A stretch of 25,151 bases of DNA from CAYQZD01 sp964421875 (GTDB lineage Bacteria; Electryoneota; Tariuqbacteria; Tariuqbacterales; Tariuqbacteraceae): assembly GCA_964421875.1 (NCBI GenBank), contig CAYQZD010000050.1, forward strand, positions 1 to 25,151, written 5' to 3'. This document shows positions 1 to 6,142 of the stretch, piece by piece. The translations under genes and the position numbers were made by a program. The notes beneath the pieces were generated by a model, which had not been told where the DNA came from, did not search any database, and was given only the letters and a program-made list of their open reading frames with translations. Position 1 is the stretch's first letter, and the number at the start of each line of letters is the position of its first letter.

Positions 1-44
1 ACCTTACTTGCAAATTCGGCTTTTTTTCGTTAATTTTAAAGTTT

Positions 45-1499
45 ATGAATATCGACGGATTGAGAAGCAAAGTTGCCGGTGGATTCGTCTGGGTGGCGCT
101 CTATACCGCCGGGGCCAGGGGAATACAGCTTGCGGCGAACCTGATTCTCGCCGGTATCCTCTTCCCTAAGGATTTCGGCGCCTTCGCGTTGGGAGCGGTG
201 TTAGTCAACGGACTGATTATGTTCCGCGAGATGGGTTTTACGCCGGCATTGATACAGATTAAGGATGAAGTTGACCGCGCCTTCAACGCCGCGGTGGTTG
301 CCGTGCCCGTCTTTGGAATACTGGTTTACAGCCTGATTTATGCGATTGCTCCACTCTTCGCACGCTCGCTGGGAGATGAATCGTTGATTCCCATTGTCAG
401 AGTCCTGGGATTGGCAGCGCCGCTGACATCTTTTGGAGTGACACCCTCGGTCTATCTCCAGCGCAATATGTTATTCAAGCGGAAAGCCCTCCCCGAATTT
501 GGTTCCATTGCTATGGGCTCGCTCGCTTCCATAGGAATGGCGTTAGCAGGTTTGGGTGTATGGAGTTTGGTATTGGGATTAGTGATGACTGAAGCGCTGA
601 AAAGCGGTCTTTACTGGTCGGTAGTCAGGTATAGATTCAAGCCAAGAATAGATTTCCCGATGTGGAGGAGGTTATTGAAATATGGTGTCCAAGTCTCAGT
701 AGGCTCTTCCCTAGCCTTTTTTTATACTCTAATAGACCAGTATTCCGTGGGAAGGTACTTCGGAACGGTGAACACCGGATTCTATTCCTTCGCCTTCAGA
801 CCTTGTATGCAGATATCCAACAATGTGGTTATTCTCAGCAACCAGGTCGCTTTACCCACCCTCGCTTCACTGCAGGACGAGCGTGAAGGATTCTTCAAGG
901 CTTACCTTAAGATTTTGACTCTATTCACCCTGCTGGCGACTCCCATCTCCGCCTTCGTCTTCATATTCGGCGATGACCTGCTGAGAGCGTTCTATGGTTC
1001 GAAATGGGACGGATCGATTCTCGCCCTCAGAATCTTCGCTTTCTATGGCTGGAGCCGCGCTGTCGGAGCTATCAACACCGAAGTTTTTTTCGCCAAAGCC
1101 CGCCCCCGGTATTTCACCTTCCAGATGGGGGGGCAGCTCCTCGCTGTTCTGGCGATATTGCCGCTGGCGCTAAATTACGGTGCAATGGAGGCGGTAGCGG
1201 CGGTTTTCACCGGCGTGTTGATGGGGGGAATGGTGGTTACTTTCATCCTCGCCGCAAGATTGATGCAGACTTCGCTCCTTCATCCATTAAAAGTGATTGC
1301 ATCACACATCATCCCTCTTTTAGCGGGATGGCTCGCTGAATACGGGGGAGGCTTAGCAAAGATAGGATTGATTGGACGCATCCTCCTGTTTTTCGCAGGA
1401 TACACTTTGATTTTGATTTTAACCAACCGGAAACAGGTGAAGTCCGCGCTGGAAATTTTCACCGGTTTCATAAAGAATCGGGGAGGGGACGATGAATAA
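45..1499 (+). CDS. Polysaccharide flippase, Wzx/WzxC-like (MOP superfamily)
   Basis: Predicted inner-membrane flippase that moves undecaprenyl-linked oligosaccharide units across the membrane for surface polysaccharide assembly. The 484-residue protein is hydrophobic throughout, with about 12-14 membrane segments. Its N-terminus has the pattern of the polysaccharide transporter (PST/COG2244) family: a basic start, GGFVW, then a long amphipathic first helix, followed by GAFALGAVLVNG and FREMGFTPALIQ. Length is typical for the family. The start is the ATG at 45, early in the window; no strong Shine-Dalgarno is visible. The 3' end overlaps the next gene by 8 bases (ATGAATAA), so the two are translationally coupled. 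Its pairing with a GT4 glycosyltransferase supports a polysaccharide cluster that continues to the left of the window. The substrate cannot be read from sequence. Confidence 0.88.
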   Translation: MNIDGLRSKVAGGFVWVALYTAGARGIQLAANLILAGILFPKDFGAFALGAVLVNGLIMFREMGFTPALIQIKDEVDRAFNAAVVAVPVFGILVYSLIYAIAPLFARSLGDESLIPIVRVLGLAAPLTSFGVTPSVYLQRNMLFKRKALPEFGSIAMGSLASIGMALAGLGVWSLVLGLVMTEALKSGLYWSVVRYRFKPRIDFPMWRRLLKYGVQVSVGSSLAFFYTLIDQYSVGRYFGTVNTGFYSFAFRPCMQISNNVVILSNQVALPTLASLQDEREGFFKAYLKILTLFTLLATPISAFVFIFGDDLLRAFYGSKWDGSILALRIFAFYGWSRAVGAINTEVFFAKARPRYFTFQMGGQLLAVLAILPLALNYGAMEAVAAVFTGVLMGGMVVTFILAARLMQTSLLHPLKVIASHIIPLLAGWLAEYGGGLAKIGLIGRILLFFAGYTLILILTNRKQVKSALEIFTGFIKNRGGDDE

Positions 1500-2601
1500 A
1501 ACCGGAATCCTATATCTTACCCATGTAGGATACATCGGAGGCGCGGAAAAATACCTGCTGAACATCCTCGATAGCTTAGACCGCGATAAAGCCAGCCCGC
1601 TGGTAATCTGCGGCGAAGGGGAGCAGCTGCCTGAAGCCCTCGCTGAACGGAATATTCCCTGCCTCCAGCGGATTTTCCGCCCCAAACATCCGGTCAATTA
1701 TTTATCAAATACCCTGTATGCTGCCAAAGTCGTCCGCCGTCATAAAATAAAACTGATTCATGCCGACTCAATTACCGCCTCGCTAGCGGCAGTATTAGCG
1801 GCTCGCCTTGCTCAAGTTCCCATAATCGCCGAAATCCACGATTTCAAACTTTTCACCGGATTCCGAAAAACTCTGATAGGTATGACTGACCTGATGCTGT
1901 CCCATTCAGATGCGGTGCAGGATTATATCGTCAGCCAGGGTTTCTATCGGGAAAAGGTCATGCGCCTTTACTGCGGAATCGAGGACTCGTTTTTCCAGCC
2001 GATTGAGGCTGGGAGATTGAAGGGGGAGGGCAATCCCCGCATCGGATTCGTGGGGCAGATTGCGGAAATCAAAGGGATTCCGACACTGCTTAAGGCGTTA
2101 GCCGAAGTAGCTTGCGCCGGAACGCCGTTTCAGGCGTTTCTGTTGGGGCAGGATTTCGAACACGAAGGCCGGTATTTGCAGGAGATGAAGACTCTGACAG
2201 GAGAATTAGGCCTCAAGGACAGGGTGGAGTTCACCGGCTTCGTCGATAATCCCCAAGAGTGGTTCGCCTCCTTCGATATCATTGCGATGCCCTCGATGAT
2301 TGAGCCCTTTGGATTGGTGGCGGTTGAAGCCCTGGCGCAGAAAAAACCCTTGATAGTCGGTAGAACCGGGGGTTTACAGGAAATCGTTCAGGAGGGCGTC
2401 ACCGGTATCTGTGTCGAGCCCGGCTCAGTGGATGAATTAACCCAGGCGCTGCTGAAAATGCTGGAGAATCCCCAATGGGCGAAATCCCTGGGGGAAGCGG
2501 GTTACCAAGACGTCAGCCGACGGTTCACAATGGACAAAATGATACAGGGATTGGACGAAATCTACCAACGGTTCCTGGGCTTAAGTGTTTTCCAATGCTG
2601 A
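1492..2601 (+). CDS. Glycosyltransferase family 4 (GT-B fold)
   Basis: Predicted retaining glycosyltransferase that transfers a sugar from a nucleotide-sugar donor to a growing glycan at the cytoplasmic face. The 369-residue protein has the two GT-B halves: an N-terminal acceptor domain (about 5-175) opening with a glycine-rich GGAEK loop at 16-20, and a C-terminal Glycos_transf_1 domain (about 180-350). The donor-site E-x7-E motif is E271 and E279 in EPFGLVAVE, followed by GRTGGLQEIV. The ATG at 1492 overlaps the upstream flippase stop, so both belong to one operon. Length is normal for GT4. Donor and acceptor are not predictable from sequence. No T-rich terminator follows; the next 259 bases hold paired hairpin repeats. 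Confidence 0.9.
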   Translation: MNKTGILYLTHVGYIGGAEKYLLNILDSLDRDKASPLVICGEGEQLPEALAERNIPCLQRIFRPKHPVNYLSNTLYAAKVVRRHKIKLIHADSITASLAAVLAARLAQVPIIAEIHDFKLFTGFRKTLIGMTDLMLSHSDAVQDYIVSQGFYREKVMRLYCGIEDSFFQPIEAGRLKGEGNPRIGFVGQIAEIKGIPTLLKALAEVACAGTPFQAFLLGQDFEHEGRYLQEMKTLTGELGLKDRVEFTGFVDNPQEWFASFDIIAMPSMIEPFGLVAVEALAQKKPLIVGRTGGLQEIVQEGVTGICVEPGSVDELTQALLKMLENPQWAKSLGEAGYQDVSRRFTMDKMIQGLDEIYQRFLGLSVFQC

Positions 2602-2680
2602 ATTCTTGTCGATATTCATAAGAAGGGACGAAGCATTTATTATGAGATTGGTAACACTTAACCGATTTCAAGTGTAAGCG

Positions 2681-2747
2681 TCATTCTGGCCGCGAAGCGA
2701 GCCAGAATCATTCTTTTGAAGAGGGATTCCGGCTGCGCCGGAATGAC
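2681..2747. repeat. Paired inverted hairpin repeat (GTCATTC class), copy 1
   Basis: Two short hairpins lie in opposite orientation. The first has arms ATTCTGGC (2683-2690) and GCCAGAAT (2701-2708). The second has arms ATTCCGGC (2726-2733) and GCCGGAAT (2737-2744). The outer flanks are TCATTC on the left and GAATGA on the right, so the unit is an inverted pair similar in layout to a BIME (bacterial interspersed mosaic element). A related pair is at 16152-16226. It lies in the convergent space between the glycosyltransferase and the receptor gene. No T-tract follows on either strand, so a terminator role is not evident. Confidence 0.65.
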
Positions 2748-2860
2748 ATCATATCTCCAACTTTATAATACTAAATTCTTTCTGAGTTCAATACTTTGGT
2801 CATTAACCTATAATGCTTCGCCCCTAATTATAAGGATTATCTCTCCGCAGAACCTCCCAC

Positions 2861-5290
2861 TTATAACCTCACCCTTAAATCCACATAATAACTTCTCGAA
2901 GCGCCGGGGTAATAGTAATTACCAAGATAGTAATAACCGCTGGTCTCATACTCGGAGTCGAAAAGGTTGTCCACCACCGCGTGGATATTCACCGTCGGCA
3001 GCCCCGGTTTCGACGGCAGTTCCAGCGACAGGCGTAAATCCGCAGTCCAATAAGGGTCGATCACAGCGCCCTTGAGGTTGGTGCTTTCAAGGTATTGTTC
3101 CCCGATATAAGCCAGTCCCAAAGAAGGTTTCACGCTCCATCCCTGGAGGCGGCGTAAATCATAAGACAATCTGCCGCGAAGCATCAATTCCGGGAAGAGC
3201 GGCACCGTGTTACCCTTGATGGGCACGGGATTGTAGCTGGGATCGAGTCCGAGAATGTCATTCGATTCGAAGGTGTTGCGGGAATAGCTCATATTTCCAT
3301 AAACGGCTAATGACCTCAGCGGATTCAGCTCCGCCTCCATCTCCACTCCGCGGTGCAGGGTTTTATCCGCGTTGCCGGTGATGGGGTAGCCGTCGCTGAC
3401 CCCGCCGCCGTAGATAATCTCGTTGCGGAAATCCATCCAATAGAGGTTCACGCTCCCCCTGAACTTCTCCCCCCGATGCCTGATTCCGATTTCGATTTCA
3501 GCCGCCTTTTCCGGTTTCACCAGCGGATTGGACCAGCGCACATATTGCGCATTGGAGCCCGTCCATACGGTGTCGGATTTAGCGAAAAGCGGGTCCACCT
3601 CGAAATCGTCCGGTCCATCCCAAGCGTCCCAGTATTCATTGTCGGAAGGTTCACGCTGGGCGAAACCGGCGCTGGCGTAAGCGGTTGTGAATTCTCGAAT
3701 TCTATAACTGGCGCCGATTTTGGGATTGAGGAAATTGTGTGTGACTTTGTAACGATTGAGTTCTTCCCCGGCAAAAGCCCCCGCGGGATTCTGCCGGAAC
3801 TCGATGTTTAAGTGGCGGAACTGGACGTCAGCCAGCAGTTTGAGCCGTTCTTTAAACAAGTGAGAAGCGTGAATGAAAATCGAACCTTCACTTCTGTCGC
3901 CGTCGTAGTCGTGATTGGTGTGCTCCGGTTGACTTCCGGCGGGAGGATTTTCCACCCATATCACTTTGCCCCAGTGCTGGCTGTTGAACTGATTGAAATT
4001 ACCGCCGCCGATTATCTCCCAGCGGCCGTCTTGATATTCCAACCGGGGCAGCCATCCCCACTGATGCTTGTCCACCCACTTCTGGGTCACCAAGTCGGAA
4101 TAAAGCGTATCGACATCGGTTAAACCGTAGCCGCGCAGGTTCCTGTCCGCTTTATACATCTCCCAATAACCCCTGCCCTTGATGTAAAACAGGGTGTTAT
4201 GGAATGTAAGGTTTTCGCTCAATTCCAGGTTATGGTGAAGTTCGTAATGCGGCTGGTTGAAATTGTCCACCGTGTTGGGATAGCTGATGGGATTGTATTT
4301 TCTGTTGGTTTTTAGGGAGTCTTCCGGGGCGGCGTCCCATGCTGCGTGAAGGAATTCGGGGCCGCCGTAAAGGTTCACGGTCAAAGTGTGGTTGACGCCG
4401 TATTTGGCGGCAGACAGGTAATAAGACCACCCCTCGAAGCCGGAGTTGTCCCGGTAACCGTCGGTGGTGATGCGGGAGAAGCGCCCGTAGAATTGGTAAG
4501 TGTTGTCCACAATACCGCTGTTAAACAGCGCGGAGAACTTACGAGTGTTGAAACTCCCGTAGCCGAATGAGGTTTCCATCCGCCGCTCCTCCGGGCCGGG
4601 ACTGGTGAGGATGTTGACCGAGCCCCCGAAAGCCGAAGGCCCATAGGGCGAATACCCCAATCCCCGCTGAACCTGGATGTCGGCGATGTTAGCCGCCAGG
4701 TCGGGCATATCCACCCAGTAAACCTGGTGGTCTTCAGGATCGTTCAAGGGAATCCCGTTGATAAAAACCGATACCCTTTTCTGGTCGAATCCCCGGATTT
4801 TCAAGTAAGAATATCCCTGGGGATTGCCTGCGTCGGAATAGGAATACAGACCGGGCGTTTCCTCAAGCAGCAGCGGTAGTTCCTGTCCGTAATAAGCTTC
4901 CTTCACCTCCTCCCGGCTGATGTTGCTGAAAGAGACGGGCGCCGCGGCCAAATCAGCGCGCGAAGCGGTTATCGTTACCTCCTCCCCTTGAAGGTAAACC
5001 GGAACCAGCGCTAAATTCACAATCTCTCCCCGACCGGAGCCGACCCGAATCTTCTTCACCTTGTAGCCCACGAATCCCGCTGACAGCACGAATTCCTCCG
5101 CTGGCACGCCCCTCAGGGAAAATTCCCCCTCTGCATCCGCAGCCGTCCCCAAGCTTGTCCCTTCCACGAGCACACTCGCTCCGGCTAAAGGCGCGCCGGT
5201 GTCAGCGTCGTAGACCCGCCCCTTGATTTCCCCGCTCCAAGCTTCGAAAGCAAGCGGAATGATGAGCAGCAAGCACAATAAACCTTTCAT
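2861..5290 (-). CDS. TonB-dependent outer-membrane receptor, predicted thiamine-family importer
   Basis: Predicted outer-membrane TonB-dependent receptor of 809 residues. After a signal peptide (about 1-17) comes a carboxypeptidase-regulatory-like beta-sandwich (20-105, starting GEIKGRVYDADTG). The plug domain follows (about 112-230), with IRGFDQKRVSVFINGIPLND at 165-184 and FGGSVNILT near its end. The rest is a 22-strand-type barrel rich in aromatic and polar residues, ending YYVDLRVRL. The start is set at the ATG at 5290: it has GGAGGA 7 nt upstream and a signal peptide directly after. A longer reading from 5323 would start inside the leader terminator and is rejected. Substrate is inferred from the TPP riboswitch in its leader; thiamine-regulated receptors of this kind are known in Bacteroidetes. 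The gene stands alone, with no other thiamine gene in the window. Confidence 0.9.
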   Translation of the reverse strand: MKGLLCLLLIIPLAFEAWSGEIKGRVYDADTGAPLAGASVLVEGTSLGTAADAEGEFSLRGVPAEEFVLSAGFVGYKVKKIRVGSGRGEIVNLALVPVYLQGEEVTITASRADLAAAPVSFSNISREEVKEAYYGQELPLLLEETPGLYSYSDAGNPQGYSYLKIRGFDQKRVSVFINGIPLNDPEDHQVYWVDMPDLAANIADIQVQRGLGYSPYGPSAFGGSVNILTSPGPEERRMETSFGYGSFNTRKFSALFNSGIVDNTYQFYGRFSRITTDGYRDNSGFEGWSYYLSAAKYGVNHTLTVNLYGGPEFLHAAWDAAPEDSLKTNRKYNPISYPNTVDNFNQPHYELHHNLELSENLTFHNTLFYIKGRGYWEMYKADRNLRGYGLTDVDTLYSDLVTQKWVDKHQWGWLPRLEYQDGRWEIIGGGNFNQFNSQHWGKVIWVENPPAGSQPEHTNHDYDGDRSEGSIFIHASHLFKERLKLLADVQFRHLNIEFRQNPAGAFAGEELNRYKVTHNFLNPKIGASYRIREFTTAYASAGFAQREPSDNEYWDAWDGPDDFEVDPLFAKSDTVWTGSNAQYVRWSNPLVKPEKAAEIEIGIRHRGEKFRGSVNLYWMDFRNEIIYGGGVSDGYPITGNADKTLHRGVEMEAELNPLRSLAVYGNMSYSRNTFESNDILGLDPSYNPVPIKGNTVPLFPELMLRGRLSYDLRRLQGWSVKPSLGLAYIGEQYLESTNLKGAVIDPYWTADLRLSLELPSKPGLPTVNIHAVVDNLFDSEYETSGYYYLGNYYYPGASRSYYVDLRVRL

Positions 5291-5303
5291 CGATGATTCC
5301 TCC

Positions 5304-5346
5304 AAAAAAAAACCGCCTGTCATCGTAGGGGTGATGACCAGGCGGT
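5304..5346 (-). terminator. Leader intrinsic terminator, expression platform of the TPP riboswitch
   Basis: Read on the minus strand, ACCGCCTG (5346-5339) pairs with CAGGCGGT (5319-5312). An inner stem TCATC/GATGA encloses the loop ACCCCTAC, giving about 13 base pairs with one bulged G. Nine T residues (5312-5304, the first shared with the stem) follow. The Shine-Dalgarno GGAGGA begins right after the T-tract and the receptor ATG is 13 nt further on. A strong terminator between aptamer and start codon is the usual OFF platform. The loop region is perfectly complementary over 10 bases to the aptamer 5' strand (5441-5450), a possible antiterminator pairing. Confidence 0.85.
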
Positions 5347-5374
5347 AATTAAACTTTATCGGAATTATTCCCTT

Positions 5375-5452
5375 CCGTTCCCTTCGCCGGTATTATCCGG
5401 ATCAGGTACTTAGGGTGTGTTCTCAGGCCCACAGGAGGACCACCCCTACGGT
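5375..5452 (-). promoter_or_regulatory. TPP riboswitch (THI element)
   Basis: The minus strand carries the conserved thi-box core in order: a GGGGTG 5' strand, CTGAGA, an ACCCT block, then ACCTGATCCGGATAATACCG and GCGAAGGGAA. P1 closes by CCGT (5451-5448) pairing with ACGG (5378-5375). This layout is diagnostic of the thiamine pyrophosphate aptamer. It lies about 85-160 nt upstream of the receptor start and is followed by an intrinsic terminator. TPP binding is therefore predicted to stop transcription of the receptor gene. Confidence 0.95.
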
Positions 5453-5461
5453 AATATTATA

Positions 5462-5489
5462 AATATACGAGTTTTTTAGTAAATGTCAA
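5462..5489 (-). promoter_or_regulatory. Putative sigma70-type promoter of the riboswitch leader
   Basis: On the minus strand there is a perfect TTGACA (5489-5484), a 16-bp spacer and TATATT (5467-5462). Transcription would start near 5455, a few bases before the aptamer P1 stem at 5452, which is where a riboswitch transcript should begin. Position and consensus both support it, but no expression data are available. Confidence 0.55.
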
Positions 5490-5584
5490 GTTTAATAATA
5501 AGCGAATTTGCATCTGAATCTTGAACGTTTATCTTTCATAGAGGATATTTTGCTAACGATGAAGAGTTTGTTCGTACGTTATTC

Positions 5585-5632
5585 GTAGGAGTGTTCAATT
5601 GAACACCCCTACATCGGAAACAGCTTTTGGGC
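5585..5632. repeat. Dispersed palindromic repeat centred on CAATTG, copy 1
   Basis: A 28-bp near-perfect palindrome (5585-5612) with one mismatched pair is centred on GTTCAATTGAAC and has GTAGG and CCTAC ends. Similarity to the second copy (11804-11851) continues for about 20 bases past the palindrome (14 of 20 match), so the repeat is longer than the hairpin. An overlapping hairpin, GGAAACAG (5616-5623) with CTGTTTCC (5633-5640), lies on its right side. Confidence 0.65.
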
Positions 5633-5655
5633 CTGTTTCCTAAGAGGTTTATACG

Positions 5656-5732
5656 TGCTGTCGACACCCCGCAGTCGACAGCATATTAAAGAATAATAAT
5701 TAGTTGGTGTTGGGTGCGGGGACCCGACACCA
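5656..5732. repeat. Composite double-hairpin element, copy 1
   Basis: Two 28-nt hairpins are separated by a 21-nt AT-rich spacer. Read on the minus strand, the left hairpin (5656-5683) has arms TGCTGTCGAC and GTCGACAGCA around a loop containing GCGGGG. The right hairpin (5705-5732, plus strand) has arms TGGTGTTGGGT and ACCCGACACCA around loop GCGGGG. A second copy with the same layout, spacer length and left flank (TTATWCG) is at 24864-24940. The rest of the 5461-5797 interval holds the receptor leader promoter, the CAATTG-centred repeat and no gene that can be supported. Confidence 0.75.
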
Positions 5733-5797
5733 CGATGATGGGATTTTGTCAACACTCCCTTCGGAACACGGGTACATAATCATCAAGGAGACTAGCG

Positions 5798-6139
5798 ATG
5801 AGAAATGTTTTCCTTATGATATTAATCTCGCTGGCGCTGGTCGGCAGCCTCACCGCGGCGGATTTCTTCTCCACTGCCTACGTTGAAACCTTCCGCATCG
5901 ACACCTATGAAAGCTTTATGGTCAGCCCCAACCTCTTCATACAATACGGCAGGTTCGAGCTTTATGGCTTTATCGACCGCTACACCGATAACATTGCGTT
6001 CTATCACGGTGAACTGCTGCTATCATTCCAGCCCTTGACCATCAGACCTTTCGACAGAGTCAGCATCATCGCCGAACGCCGCTGGGACAAATTCGCCGTC
6101 GATGAAAACAGCTACGGTCTGCGAATAAAGATATGGTAA
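5798..6139 (+). CDS. Small exported protein, possible outer-membrane beta-barrel-like protein
   Basis: No family is recognised. The 113-residue protein starts with a clear signal peptide (about 1-21, MRNVFLM, hydrophobic core, ending LTAA). The remaining 92 residues alternate hydrophobic and polar residues, rich in aromatics, and the chain ends GLRIKIW with a terminal aromatic, as outer-membrane strands often do. It is too short for a monomeric 8-strand barrel of usual size. The ATG at 5798 has a good Shine-Dalgarno (AAGGAG, 7 nt upstream). The stop is 3 nt before the GTG of the next gene, so the two are probably coupled and may work together. A function cannot be assigned. Confidence 0.7.
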   Translation: MRNVFLMILISLALVGSLTAADFFSTAYVETFRIDTYESFMVSPNLFIQYGRFELYGFIDRYTDNIAFYHGELLLSFQPLTIRPFDRVSIIAERRWDKFAVDENSYGLRIKIW

Positions 6140-6142
6140 GCC

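Noticed and set aside
2716..3075. 119-aa plus-strand open frame over the receptor 3' end
   Set aside because: Starts in a hairpin repeat and overlaps the conserved C-terminus of the receptor on the other strand.
5291..5323. Upstream start for the TonB-dependent receptor at 5323
   Set aside because: These 11 codons overlap the leader terminator and its T-tract and precede the Shine-Dalgarno; the signal peptide starts at the ATG at 5290.
5704..5886. 60-aa open frame ahead of the small exported protein
   Set aside because: Its 5' part runs through a hairpin repeat and its 3' part overlaps a gene with a strong ribosome site and signal peptide.
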